Source: Cryptomeria japonica (Eukaryota > Streptophyta > Pinopsida > Cupressales > Cupressaceae). Taken from it: a stretch of DNA of 64,000 bases. The position numbers and the translations under genes are program-made. Shown here piece by piece: positions 21,609 to 34,216 of this stretch. The notes beneath the pieces were generated by a model. It was not told where the DNA came from, did no database searches, and saw nothing but the letters and a program-made list of their open reading frames with translations. Numbering within the stretch: the stretch's first letter is position 1; each line of letters starts with the position of its first letter. Where the stretch lies: assembly GCF_030272615.1 (NCBI RefSeq), contig NC_081410.1:225979415-226043414 (forward strand), read 5' to 3'.

Positions 21609-24600
21609 CTGGTGACCGGAGCAAGTTTCTATCTTTGGAAGAATATAATGGTGGTGTGGTTCACTTTGGTAATGATGCACCATGTATGGTCAGAGGAAGA
21701 GGGTCCATCTCTCTAAATGGAAAGAGCAATGCTGACAATGTGTATTGGGTGGAAGGTCTTAGACACAATCTATTGAGTGTTGCCCAGCTGAATGACAGTG
21801 GACTCACTCTGGAATTCAAAAATGGTGATTTGATGGCCACCGGTATGCAGACCAAAGGTAACTTATTTCAGCTAAATGCAAATATAAGTACATGTCTTAT
21901 GGCTAAGTTTGATGATAGTTGGATATGGCATAGGAGACTATGCCATGTAAACTTTGATAACATTGTGAAGGCCAGTAAGATCAAGGCAGTTAGAGGACTG
22001 CCGATGCTGAGCAAACCAGAAAATCCTTTGTGTAGAGAATGTCAACTAGGGAAAATGTCTTCCTCAACCTTTAAAGGTAAATCTTTCACAACTGACAACT
22101 TACTTGATCTTGTGCATACTGATTTGTGCGGTCCTATGAAAACTAGGAGTGTGCAGGGAGATAGGTATTTTATGATTCTTACAGATGATTGCTCAAGAAT
22201 GATGTGGGTCACATTCTTGAAGGACAAGTTTGAAGCCTTTGGAAAGTTCAAAGAATTCAAAACATTGGTAGAAAAGGAAAGTGGTAGAAGAATCAAATGC
22301 CTTAGAACTGATCAAGGAGGGGAATTCACTTCTGGTGAATTCAACAGATATTGTGAAGAGAATGGCATCAAGAGGCAACTATCTTCCCCCCGGACTCCAC
22401 AGCAAAATGGCTTAGTAGAAAGAAACAACCGGACTATGGTTGAAGCAGCTAGAACTATGTTGATCCAAGGACAAGTTGCTCACACCTTTTGGACAGAAGT
22501 GGTGAGCACTGCAGTCTACACAATGAACTAGGTACTCATCAAAAAGGGAAAGAATAAGACTCCTTATGGGTACTGGACCAATAAGACACCAATGGTAAGC
22601 TACTTTAGAATGTTTGGTAGCAAATGTTATATCAAGAGAAGTGAACATCAGAGCAAGTTTGAATCAAAATGTGATGAAAAAATATTCCTAAGATATTCCA
22701 CCAAGAGTAAAGCTCTCAGATGTTTCAACAATGGGACTCAAAGAATTGTTGAAAGCATCAATGTTAGGGTTGATGAAAACTCTGGGAAACCTGAGGAAAC
22801 CGGCAGTGAGCAAGTAGGAGATGAACCGGTAGTAACCTTCTGGGAACCGCAAATTAGCCCAGTACTAGTAATTGTGTTCCTACACCGGTGGATGTTGATG
22901 CTGATGAAGATGAGGATGAAGAATAAAATCAAGAAGAATCTGTTAAGAACATACCTAAGCATGTCAAACTCAATCATGATCCAAAGTAGATCATAGGAGA
23001 CAAAGATGCAGGAATTCTTACAAGAAGAAAGGTCAAAGAAATCTCATGTATGATCTCTGAATTTGAGCCCAAATCATTCAAAGAGGCACATAAAAATGAA
23101 GACTGGATCAAAGCAATGGAGGAGGAACTTGACCAGATAGAGAAGAATGGTACATGGTCTTTGGTACCCAGATCGGAGCATAAAAATGGCATTGGAACTA
23201 AATGAGTTTTCAGAAACAAGCTAAATGAGGATGGCACAGTGGTAAGGAACAAAGCCAGACTAGTGTGTAAAGGATACACCCAAGAAGAAGGAGAAGACTA
23301 TGGAGAAACCTTTGCTCCAGTAGCAAGATTGGAAGGAGTGCGTATGTTTCTTGTATATGCAGATTTTAAAGGATTCAAGGTATATCAAATGGATGTAAAA
23401 TATGCATTCCTAAATGGAATACTTGAAGAGGAGGTGTACATAGAACAACCAGATGGGTTTGTCCTATCAGAAGACAGTGACATGGTGTGTAGGCTACATA
23501 AAGCCTTGCATGGACTAAAGCAAGCACCTAGAGCATGGTATGAATGTTTGCACTCCCATCTTGTAAAGATTGGATTTGAAAGAACAAGTGAAGATAGCAA
23601 TATCTATTTGAAACCGGAAGGAGATCAAATTCTAATCTGTGAAGTATTTGTTGATGACATCATCTTTGGAGGAGATGACAAGATGAGTCATGATTTTGCA
23701 GATGAGATGAAAAAGGAGTTTGAGATGTCACTCATAGGGGAAATTAAGTTCTTCATTGGACTGCAGATTCAGCAAATGAAAGAAAGAATCTTTATTACTC
23801 AATCCAAGTATGTCAAAGAGGTGTTGAAGACCTTTGGCATGGAAGACAGTAAACCGGTTGGTACACCAATGGCGACCGGTTGTAAATTATCAAAATATGA
23901 TGACTCGGCATTGGTAAATGAGAAGGATTACCGATCAATAATTGATAAGTTGCATTATGTATTGCATAGAAGACCGGACATTGCACATGCAGTGGGTATT
24001 ACCACTCAGTTTTAGCAAATCCCAAGAGAATCCCTATCATGCCCAAACTTTTGGGCACGAACGAAATAATTTTTTTTTTAAAATAACAACCTAATAACAT
24101 TAAATTTGTAAATACGAAACGCACTAACAAGTTTTGTCTTAACTATGTTTTGAGTTAACTCTAACCACTAACTCAAGCAAGCAAAAATAATTTAAATTAA
24201 ATGCGGAATACTAAAGAGTTATTTATTATCTCATCAATTTTAATTAATAAATTAATTTAACCAAAAATCTCTAAATTAATTGATAAAGATAGTATTAATC
24301 TCCAATATCCATTAATTGCTTTTAGGAATTAAATAAATTAGTCCTAGCATTTAGATTATTAATGACTATATTTTAATATTAACAATAATTACAATGTGAT
24401 TAAAGTAATTCGACTAAAGGGTCAATTAAATCCATAATGTAAATTGCCCTATAAAATTTAGTCTGGAATAGTCTAGATTTAGGTGGACTAAATAATCCCC
24501 TATAGTCAAATAACTTACAAACAAAATAAATTCGTTATAAATTTTCTAAGGGATTAAACTCCACAATAATTGAAAATCTAGAACACCAAATTTAACTATT

Positions 24601-24839
24601 TATATAAACGTTTATAAACTATGAATGTTTAAATAAACTAATTAAATTAAAGTTGAATTTATACATTCATAATTTTAAAAGAATATATATATATATATAT
24701 TCTAAACAAACCTTATTATAAAAATACCCATGAAACCTAATTAAAAATATTATAAAATGCCCTTTCAAACCATTTTTTTTATTCCTTTCATAATTTCAAA
24801 ATACCTTAACCCAAACCGGGTTAGGGTTTCATATTTTTT

Positions 24840-25165
24840 TGTTGCAGAGAGGAGGCCGAAGGCAAATGGTGGAGGAGCGTTTGGTTCGCAAGAGGCGACG
24901 GTGGCGGAGGCGAGAGGAGCCCATGGGGGGAAGGCTCCCCGCAGGAACGGCCGCAGTCATGCCTGCGGGTCGCGTCCCACAGAGACGGCCTTGGCCGCCG
25001 CTGTGAGGTGCGGCCCGCAGCCCGACTGCGCCATCGCTGTGGGGCGTCGCCCACAGTGGGGGTTGAAGCCTCCCCAACTGTGGGTTGTGGCCCACAATGG
25101 CGGCTACGGCCGCCGCTGGGGGTCGCCGCCCACTACGCGGGAGGGGCCGAAGTTCCCCCTCTTTT
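24840..25165. other. GC-rich island inside the 4.1-kb insertion
   Basis: About 325 bases of roughly 65% GC sit abruptly in AT-rich DNA. They contain repeated CCGCCGCTG, GGTCGC and GGGCGTCGCCCACAGTGGG-like words in both orientations, so strong hairpins are likely. The left border (TTTTTTTGTTGCAG) looks like a splice acceptor. A 146-codon frame crosses it on the plus strand, but its composition is low-complexity and it matches nothing I know. Confidence 0.6.
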
Positions 25166-25234
25166 TGGTTATTGTTTTTTTTAATAAAAAAAATTAATTA
25201 AATATATATATATATATATTTATTAATTTATACG

Positions 25235-25271
<37 letters not shown>

Positions 25272-25386
25272 CTATTTTAGATGCATAAGATATCTAGGGT
25301 TGACTTTACTATGCAAATATATATTATATTTTTGAACTTTTAAACAGATTAATTAAAATTTTCAGATTTAAAACAATGATGTATAT

Positions 25387-25427
<41 letters not shown>

Positions 25428-25556
25428 TATATATATATATATATTAGATGCATAAGATATCTAGGGTTGACTTTACAATGCAAATATATATTATATTTAT
25501 TTTTTTGAACTTTTAAACAGATTAATTAAAATTTTCAGATTTAAAACAATGTATTT
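25272..25556 (+). repeat. Tandem duplication separated by TA/ATACAT microsatellite
   Basis: A unit starting at TTAGATGCATAAGATATCTAG is present at about 25272-25378 and again at 25443-25556, with small indels. Between them lies (TA)n and (ACATAT)n at 25379-25442, and another (TA)n run precedes the first copy (25203-25268). It is probably a slippage or recombination product. Confidence 0.8.
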
Positions 25557-28500
25557 TTTTCTTTTTTTAAAATACCGTGTAGCTAAAATTAGAGATAGAC
25601 TAATTATCTTTAGATTTATTTTCTGCAATTAAGTAAAATGACATAATTAAATAAATTTAAGCAACAACTATATTAGACTAGAAATCATTGAAATAAATCT
25701 TAGAAATATGCATGTTAAATTTATTAAACCATGATATGTATTTGGAAATAAATAATTAGAACTAAATGCAAAATTTTCTTTTACTAACATACAAGCTTTC
25801 TACCTTACTCATTTCCCATTATTTCAATATGCATAAGGAGATAAAATGAACCTTTATTTTCAAAACTAACATGCATACTACAAATATTATTTCATTAACT
25901 ATAGGGAACTTAATCCAAGATAAACATTTCATTTTTGCAACAAAATAATACTTAATAAAAATAATGCATTTCTTTAAAGTGTATTTAAAATACAATATAG
26001 CCAACAATACAAATGGGTGAGATGTCCAACTAGTCTCTCATTTCTATTAAAAGAGGACTTTTAAATAAAATAGATACATTTTTTTTTTAAAAGTTAATAC
26101 TACATGCAACTGTTTATTCACATTTCTGCAACTGAAAAATATAGCATCCCTTTTCTTATTCTCTTTCTATAAATCAAGTACAAAAAACCAGCAACTCCTA
26201 GCTTGTCTTTTTCTTTTCTTTCCAAGCAACCTGCAAATAAATCATACGGTTTTGACCATGGAGTGCTCACCTCCCAACCTAGGCTTACTAGAAGCCACCC
26301 TCGAGCTTGGAGAACCAAGCCCTAGACAGGTTACAGACATGCAAACACAACAAGCAAGGGAAAAACATACAGCAAACACTTTCCCAACCAAGGCTATACT
26401 TCATCACAAAATGTGATGCTTTTACACGGGTGGTACTGGACCAAATACCCTGACGAGACTGCAAGAATGGTAAATCACAAAGCCACCTCATGGAAAACAA
26501 ATATATATTCATAAGTTCACTAACCCCACATCCTTATGCCCCCCAAGGAATTCATGCCATAATTTCTCCCATTATGACCCCCAAATGCATAAACTGGGTC
26601 ATGCAGCAAGGGTCACATATACACCCCTTGAGTTCACTCTCATAATGAGAGCCTCTCACTCGAGGGATGTCAAACTTCTACCACCCACAAGACCATCCTA
26701 CTCTTCTAAGAGTAGAAGGCCTTGGTTACTCCCAAATCAAAGGAAATGCATAAAAGAATAAAAGAAAGGTCGCATAATAATTTTCACAAAAGAAAATACA
26801 AGAAAACAACTTTTTTCGTTCAAACAATCTTTCCAACATAAACATGCAACGTAAAAAGAAACAAAAGAAGAAGATGAACCAACCTTCAATCTACCCAAAG
26901 GTTTGTTGGAATTAGTTTGAGGATGAGCAGCTCAATTCCACAAATTCTTTCTTCTACACTTAGCCAAAATTTTATCCCAAAACTATCTTTTCAAAATTGC
27001 ATAGTCTCCAAAAATGGAGAGTGTGTGATTACCCACAAAATCTCTCATTCTTTCCTAAGAAGAACTCAATGAGAGTTCTCACAGGTTTCTAAAACTGAAA
27101 AAGGAAAAAGTAAGAAAAAGTGAAAAAGGATCTCTCATCAAAAAGGAAGTTTATCTAACCTAGATGGCACCTTCTAATTTCAATTTTCGCTCACCTTAGG
27201 AAACCCACTTTTTGAGGTGACTAAACAGTCACATGGGAGTAGACACATGCCTAAAAATACTCATAACCCATAGGTATACCTTATGGACTTTAGGAAACAC
27301 CTTTAAACTACCCCTAGGAGTCCATTTGACCCCTTATAAACCCATTTGAAGTTAAATTTCGGGTCAAACCTATGTTGACCACTCCAAAGACTCTCTACCC
27401 AAGGAAAATTTAGAACCACATTCAAATGTTTGAAAAAGCTATGGTTGAAACAACTCCCTCCAAGAGACAAGTCAAAAATCAAGACATAAATCAACACGTG
27501 TCAAGTGACACAATAAAATACATTACAAAATTACACATGAAATTTGTCTCTTGTTGGATTTACACAAATTAATAATTCAATTTAACACACATGCATCATT
27601 TACTTTCACAAATAAAATACGATACATACGGGGTGTTGTCTCTCCAAATAGACAACCCTTGGTTTACGAACATACATAGGTCTAGGTTTGGTTCTCCATA
27701 ATGTTTCCATGGTCACATGGATAATTTTCCTGCATATCTCAATTACACATTAGTACTTCCAAATAACCTCATATAATATTTAAACCCATGAATAAGAATA
27801 CATGTCAAACACTCTGCATACAATTGACATTAAACAAAATCAATATATCTTGTATCAAAATAAATCCACATAAGTAATTATCGTAATCCTCATAATTTTG
27901 ATCCATACATAAGACATGCATCCTATTTCTATCATCATAGTAAAGTCTTGCAAATCCAATAATGACATACATCATCACAAAATTATCCTATTCTAGAATC
28001 ATATAGAGTTCTATATCTATAATGCATAGAAATGAAGCATAAATATACATCAATGTTATCCAAATCATGGAATCATATAAGTTCTAAATCCATAATGCAT
28101 AAAAATAAAGCATCCATAATAGTCTCAACATGAAAATCACTAAAATGCTAGGATGAGTTGGGGTAGGGCCTCAAAATCCCACTTGGTAGCAGTCAAGCAG
28201 ATTCTTAGATATCTGAAGGGAACAGTTGACTATGGGTTATGGTATCCATACAATAATGATTTCAACCTGAAAGTGTTCACAGATGTTGATTGGGCTGGTA
28301 ATGTACATGACCAAAAGAGCACAACCGGTGGTGCATTCTTCCTTGGTGGTAGACTGGTCTCATAGATGAGTAAAAAGCAAAGTTGTATCTCTCAGCCTAT
28401 AGCAGAAGCAGAGTATGTTGTAGCTTTTATGAACTGCACCCAGACTATTTGGATGAAGCATGTATTAAATGGCTTCAAAGTTCCTGTATTTGAACCGGTA

Positions 28501-28971
28501 AGCATATTTTGTGACAATACAAGTGCAATTAACATTTCCAAGAATCCAGTTTTCCATGCTAGAAACCAAGCACTTTGAGCTCAAGTATCATTTCTTGAGG
28601 GAGAAGGTTCAGAACAAGGAGGTTGTGTTGGAACATGTTTCCAGTAAAGAGCAGTTAGTAGACATATTCACCAAGCCTCTACCAAAGGCTATATTTACCT
28701 ATTTGAGAGGTGAATTAGGGGTGCTTCCCCTTCAAGAGGTGAACTGAAAGTATGTGCTCCACATCAGTCAGGTATTGCAGTATCCAATATTTTTCAGGAT
28801 TGATGTGTTGAAGGATGCTACTCCTCAAGGGGAGCAGCATAATGGAACAGGAAAACTTGTGCCTCCACTTTGGCATTGTTGTCAAAGGGGGAGAAGATGT
28901 GAAGTGGAGAAGATATCTGCAGTAGAAGATGTGATGCTAGGTAATATCTTTGTATATTGCCATCAATGCAT

Positions 28972-28981
28972 AAGGGGGAGA
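28972..28981 (+). other. Copia1 polypurine tract
   Basis: AAGGGGGAGA lies just before the 3' LTR start TGTTGG at 28983, the normal copia arrangement. Confidence 0.85.
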
Positions 28982-28982
28982 T

Positions 28983-30563
28983 TGTTGGCATTTGTGTAAA
29001 GTATGTTGACATGATGATATTATGTTGTCATTGATGTCAATATACAGGAGAGTAAATCGGCAATATGCTGAAAAGTGAACCAGTATAATGTGGTGAACCG
29101 GTATATGTGCAAAGAAGTGAATAGGTATATTGAAGCTAAGCAACTGGCAAAGAGAACCGGTATAACGGTATAAACCAGTATATGAGCAATAGGTGAAGCG
29201 GTATGTTTGTCCAAGTGAACCGGTATGATGGAATGTAAACTGACATATGGAATGTTTTCTAGTAAGGCTTAATATGGTATGACTACTGGTTGGTAGTCTT
29301 AGCTTAAGGGTTTTCGGTTGAAGTGTTCCAATATTGTGTGATTTAACTGATGACATTGTGTGATGAGCTAGCATTGTAATCAAGATCATATCGTGTTGCC
29401 ACGTCAGCCTTGTGCATGTGAAGGATCTTGCATGAAGGAGATTGATCCTATCTGCCTCGAGAATGTGCGAAGTCCCTGTAAATGGTGGAGAACGCGTGAT
29501 GGGTTATCACCTCCATGAAACAGTGAAGAACGAATGATGGAGAATATCTTGAGATTTGTTCAAGACCGTTGTATTCAAATGCAAAGTATTCAATGGCTAG
29601 GATTGAACCACCTAAATTTCTTAACCTAAATGTTTAAGGTTTAGGGTTTATGCTACCGACCTATCTGTTTCCTATAAGGTCGATGTTGTGTTTCATACTG
29701 AGGTTGTTGGCAAATGGTGTGTGTGTGTGTGTCTAAGTACAGAGATACGTGATTCTTGTCAGACCAGATGAGATAAGAGGATTGATTCCTGCATAGTGTG
29801 TGTGCAGAAGGAAAGAACTTAAACAGATCTGCATTAGGCATTGAGTGCTATTATCATATCATTGTAATACCTGTTGATCTTTAACCACTTCAACAGTTGG
29901 AAAATCCCTTAACCGGGTAGCTTTAACCAGCTTGTTGTAAATCCTTTAACAGGGTGACTAAAACTCATTGAGTTCTTGAAATCCTCTAACAAGGTAACCT
30001 CTAATGGGGTTTAACCTTTAACCGGGTATTTAGCCATCCCTTAACCGGGTGATCTCTAACAGGATCGGTTCCTAGCAGAACCTGTTGTAACAATCTTTAA
30101 CCGGACTAGGCTCCTAACAAAGCAGACTTCTAAAGAGTTCAAAAGCAACTTGTGGGTATTCATCCCCACCGTGGTTTTTCTCAGTTGGTTTTCCACGTGA
30201 AAAATATGTGTGTCATGTGTAGTATTTTTCATGTGATGATTTAAGTGATTTATTTCTGAAGGTAAATCATGCTGAGCTAGCTGTTATTATATTTATGATG
30301 ATAGATTACCTATTCATGCATAAGGGTGAAATGGAAGTGTAGTATTAAGTTGAGTGGAAAGCTAAGTGATTAACCGGTTAATGCTTGTCACAGTCATTCT
30401 TAGCTTTACCAGTTGCACTCTTTTTCAAAATGGTGTTACTGTCTATCAGACATTTGCAGTGTTTGCAGTCAAACTGGTTCGGGAAAAAATTTTGTGACTA
30501 TACTGATTCACCCCCCCCTTCTCAGTACCGGTTTGGTACTTATTGTTCATCATTGAGTTATCA
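28983..30563 (+). repeat. 3' LTR of Copia1 (1,581 bp)
   Basis: It is a direct repeat of 18900-20469 with scattered substitutions and small indels (for example a longer GT run near 29718). It ends GAGTTATCA, followed by CCAGC. Confidence 0.9.
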
Positions 30564-31480
30564 CCAGCCTAAGTAGTGCTAGCAGGCAACTTTCCCTCTT
30601 CATTTTTTATTTTTTCTAGGGCTCAGGGTTTCCTTTTCTATTTTTTGTTTCTATGTCCCTTCCCTTGATGCTTCATTTTTCTTTGCCTTACCTCTCTCCT
30701 TTTGGACAACATCCCTAGTCCTTTTTGGAGTTTCAGTTTGAATATTGACATTGGGGTCTGCTAAAGATTTACTTGTATCACTAGATGAAGGTTCTGCTAC
30801 ATTAGAGTTTGTAGCAGAGATAACCCTAGATGTTGAAGCTTCTAGGGTTGATTTAACAGTTTCTTATATTTCCCTATCCCTTGATTTTGAATATTTACCC
30901 CTACTTCTAGCATTTGTTACCTTAAATTTTTTTATTGTCACAAATTCATCCCAAGTCATTCCGGAGACATCTTGTAAAAACCTTTCTACAAGTAATTTAA
31001 TCAAACAATGATGAGAGACAAAGTTTGACCTACCTTTTTGTGTTTCAACTACCATGACTGAGAATAAATTGTACAAAATGTTTCGCACATTCATCCTTCA
31101 GCCATGTCTCATGTGGCTTAGCAGTTTGAAATGAAGAGAATGAAGGAAGGATTGTCTACCCTCACATGTTAGATATTTGATCACGTACACTACTACTTGT
31201 GTACATTTTTCTAGCAAAAAATGTTTCCTAGTCCCCTGTTAGTCCAAATTAAGAGGAGGGTCACGAGGTCTAGAGAACTCAACCCTAGCAGATCTAGCTT
31301 CTTTAGACTCGGGGTATTTTTCTCCTTCCATCGGTAGCCCTGAGAACTCGGCTATTCATTCTTCTATAGCATTTACTTTCAGTCCTTTCACCATTGCTTC
31401 ACCGTTGGAGAAGGTTTGAGAAAATTCTAAAGCAATGTCATTGTCAAACCAGTTAAGCTTCAGTAAATAATTCATCCAGC
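30564..31480 (-). pseudogene. Gypsy2 accessory ORF, N-terminal part (decayed)
   Basis: On the minus strand a protein-like sequence begins near 31480 (LDNDIALEFSQTFSNGEAM) and continues through segments such as KVNAIEE, AEFSGLPMEGEKYPESKEA, NILYNLFSVMVVETQKGRSN and VERFLQDVSGMTWDEF (near 30950). It then becomes Lys/Ser/Thr-rich to the Copia1 junction. At least four stops interrupt it. The phrases suggest a conserved globular domain, loosely like N-terminal regions of plant transposon-associated hypothetical proteins, but I cannot name the family. It continues at 18894 downward on the other side of Copia1. Confidence 0.5.
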
Positions 31481-32366
31481 CACATTATCTACATTATACC
31501 TCACAAATTTGATCTTGCAAAAGTATGGTATGAGTTGTAGGCTCAGTATTGATAAGAGACCCTCACATTCCTGATAAGAGACCCTTGCATTGTTTACGTC
31601 TAGTTGTATGCTTCATATTTCTAAAAATACTGTTTTGAAAAGTCAAATGTTTTCTGCAACTTTCGACCTTCCTTAAGACAAAACCCTTCAAATTCGTATT
31701 TCTTGGTTTATCACCTAATAATCATAATTAAATTCATTAGAAAAGGCTATTATGACTTAAAATATTGGTGGCATCAGTACAGCTAGGCTCAAGTGTGCAA
31801 TTTTTAAAAGAGAGGTCATATCACTTAATATGGACTATCATAAATGACATAATGGCATAATTCAAAAAGATTTTATGATGAAAGTTTTATGACGTGGATG
31901 ACATGGATGATGACATAGATGAAACAAGCATACATTTCCCCTCCCCCCCCAGCCTAAATTTTGATAGGTTTCCACACATGTCATGCAGGAAAGTGGAAAA
32001 GAATGTGCTATGTGAAGTATGCATATTAATTAAACTATAGTGAAATAAATGCATCTGAAAGAAATAATATACACAACGTGTTAAGTACATACCTAGAGCA
32101 TGTAGAATGCACAAGATCCGATCATGGTGGAAGTAATTACAATACTGAATTGATTAAATTTTTGAAAAGGCAAAATGGAAGGAAGTAGAGTGAATGTGGA
32201 AGAGAAGAACATGAGATGGAGTGAGATGTATTTATTGATGGAGAATGTACTCCCAAAAAATGTGGAAATGTTTAATATGCATGTGATGACATGACTAGGG
32301 AGAAGGTGGAACATCAAGTCCACCTTCTTCATATGTTGGAATTATGGAATGAGAAGATGCATTGAA
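31481..32366 (-). other. Gypsy2 spacer between integrase and accessory ORF
   Basis: No coding frame. On the minus strand it holds a purine run, GGCTGGGGGGGAGGGGAAA (31954-31935). It also holds a good splice-acceptor-like TATTTCTTTCAG ending at 32055, preceded by a donor-like CTAG|GTATGT 38 bases upstream. The acceptor could serve a spliced subgenomic RNA for the accessory ORF, as proposed for env-like ORFs of related elements, but that is speculative. Confidence 0.4.
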
Positions 32367-34200
32367 TTACTGCAGGAACTCCTGTTTGGAAGAGGGCTTA
32401 TGATAAAGCTTCAGATGATGACCATTGACTAGCAACTTGAATTTCACTAGGTCAATAGTTATGAGTTGCACAGCTCCATTTGGAAAAACTTTTGCAATTT
32501 CATATGGGCCTAACCATCTTGTCCGTAATTTTCTCATGTTATATATCCTTATATCTAGAATCATAGAGGAGTGCTCAATCTCTTGTTTGGGAGTGCTTTT
32601 CCCTAATATATTTATCATGTCATTCGATCCTTTGATTTTGTAACATTTCTATCTGATGTAAAGCTGATTTTGATGTCATCTAAAGCATTTAAATGCAGAA
32701 TTCTTTCTTTATGTGATGCAGATATGTCCATTCCAAGTTCAAGTGTTATCCTCAATGTTTTATGTTCAAATTCAATGGGCATCATTATTGTTTTGTCATA
32801 TAACATCTCAAAAGGAGTAAAGCTTGTTGTGTTTTTCCATGATGTTCTATATGCCCATACTACTTCAGGTAGTTTGGTTGTCCAATATTTTATATGCAAA
32901 GCCACTACTTTAGTGAGAATAGTTTCAATTTCCCTGTTTGTGATTTATGCATGTCCTTTAGCTTGTGGATGGTAAGGTGTATATTTTATATGCCTAATAT
33001 TGTATTCATTTAACAATGTTGTGACAAAAGTGGAGGTAAATGGATCCCCTTAATCTGTTACTATTTCTCTGGGAACTCCATAACGGGTGAAGATTTCTTC
33101 ATAAATAAATTATGCTATTTTGTTATCCCTTGCATGCTTCATGGCCCTAACTCCAACCCATTTTGTCACATAGTCAATACAGACCAAGATGTAAGACGTT
33201 CCATTTATTGGAGGGTCAATAGGTCCTACAAAATCAACTCCCCATTTGTCAAAGGGTGTTACCACTTGTGGATATAATGGAATTTCATCTAATCTTGTGG
33301 GTCTACCCAATCTTTGGCATCTATCACATTTTTTGGTGTATTTGGTTGCATCCTTGTGCAGGGTAGGCCAACAGTATCCTATATTGAGTATCTTAATGGT
33401 TGTCCTTCTAGCTGCAAAATGTTCTCCACGGGGCTCATCATGGCATGCATGCAGGATGTAATAAGTTTCATCCTCCTAGACACACCTTCTCATTACTTGG
33501 TCTGGTCCAGTATAGAATAGACATCCTCCTACCTAGGACAAATTAAAGCTCCTTTCAACAAGCAATCTCTTTTCTTTTGGTGAGAAATGAGGAGGAATCT
33601 TATGAGCAACTAGGTAGTTAGCTATGTCAACATACCAAGGTGTATAGATAGCAATAGAGAACAAATTTCCATTTGGAAATGAGTCATCAATGACTTGTGG
33701 ATCTTCATTTGTTGTTAATCTTTATAGAAAATTTGATACCACGTTGGCTTTCCTTGGCTTGTCAACAATGGTGATATCAAATTCTTGCATCAACAATATC
33801 CATCTTGCTAATCTCTCTGAAATTGAGGATTTATTCGTGAGGTATTTAATGGTTGCATGATCTATATGAACAAAGATTTGGTAGCCAGTGATTTAATGTC
33901 TAAACTTATTAATTTCATATATGATTGCTAACATCTCTTTTTTTGTGACAGTGTAGTTAAATTCAGGTTCTTGCAAATTTTTACTGATAAAGTAAATAGC
34001 AGTTTCTACATTGGCTTCTTTTTGCCCCAAAATAGCACTTATAACATATTATAATGCATCAATATTGATATGAAAGGGGAGTGCCCAATTGGATCCTTTA
34101 AGAACAGGTGCCTAGGTTAGTTTTATTTTTAATTCTGAGAAGGCTTTCTCACACTGTAGGGTCCATGCAAAACTTGATGAACATCCATCTGGCTATTCAA
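32367..34200 (-). pseudogene. Gypsy2 RNase H and integrase (decayed)
   Basis: On the minus strand, RNase H begins near 34190 (FAWTLQCEKAFSELK) directly after the protease end. It continues with ISKNLQEPEFNYTVT and a degenerate C-terminus. Integrase follows: a zinc-binding region (H...CHDEPRGEH, CDRCQRLG near 33310) and a core with WGVDFVGPI (first Asp), VTD (second Asp) and HPQAKGHA. At the catalytic Glu codon after HPQAKGHA there is TAA (32947-32945). The C-terminal WLGPYEIAKVFPNGAVQL ends at 32367. Several stops and shifts make it non-functional. Confidence 0.8.
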
Positions 34201-34216
34201 CTAATCCATAATGATT

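Larger units (their letters stand above)
24035..28175. mobile_element. 4.1-kb non-coding insertion in Copia1 (possible solo LTR, minus strand)
   Basis: The Copia1 sequence AATCCC is duplicated at 24029-24034 and 28175-28180 with 4.1 kb between, so this is one insertion with a 5-6 bp target duplication. On the minus strand the right end starts close to TGAGGCCCTACCCCAACTC, and the left end finishes GGGCATGATA. This resembles an LTR with a mutated terminal CA, but the TG does not sit exactly at the duplication. No reverse transcriptase, transposase or other known domain is visible on either strand. It is AT-rich apart from the GC island at 24840-25165. Confidence 0.5.
21605..28747 (+). pseudogene. 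Copia1 pol: integrase, RT and RNase H, multiply broken and split by an insertion
   Basis: Codes from the protease tail (MTGDRSKF at 21605) through the GAG-pre-integrase zinc region (WHRRLCH...CRECQLGK) and integrase (HTDLCGP, RTDQGGEF, NGLVERNN: DDE present) to TAG at 22529-22531. The frame continues beyond it to about 22850 and then shifts. RT runs from about 23030, with TGA near 23203 and an intact FVDDIIFGG box near 23650, to TAG at 24013-24015. After the 4.1-kb insertion RNase H resumes at 28176 (LKGTVDYGLWYP; DNTSAINISKNP), with TAG at 28363-28365 and a frameshift near 28570. It ends at 28747 with the usual copia C-terminus. Confidence 0.85.
18900..30563 (+). mobile_element. Copia1: Ty1/copia element inserted in Gypsy2
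   Basis: LTRs are 18900-20469 and 28983-30563 (TGTTGGCATTTGTG...GTTATCA). A PBS complementary to initiator tRNA-Met (TTGGTATCAGAGC) is at 20471, and a polypurine tract lies before 28983. Gag, integrase, RT and RNase H follow the copia order, with integrase before RT. The LTRs differ at several percent of positions by eye, so this insertion is much older than Gypsy1. The flanking pentamers are CCAAT and CCAGC, an imperfect target duplication. A 4.1-kb element splits the RT/RNase H boundary. Confidence 0.88.

Noticed and set aside
24757..25197. 146-codon plus-strand frame and two minus-strand frames over the GC island
   Set aside because: Low-complexity Ala/Gly/Arg/Pro composition in all frames; stop-free because of high GC, not because of coding selection.
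31935..31954. G-rich polypurine run considered as the Gypsy2 3' LTR border
   Set aside because: Coding-like accessory ORF sequence follows it, and a better-supported 3' LTR start (matching the 5' LTR) is at 1180.
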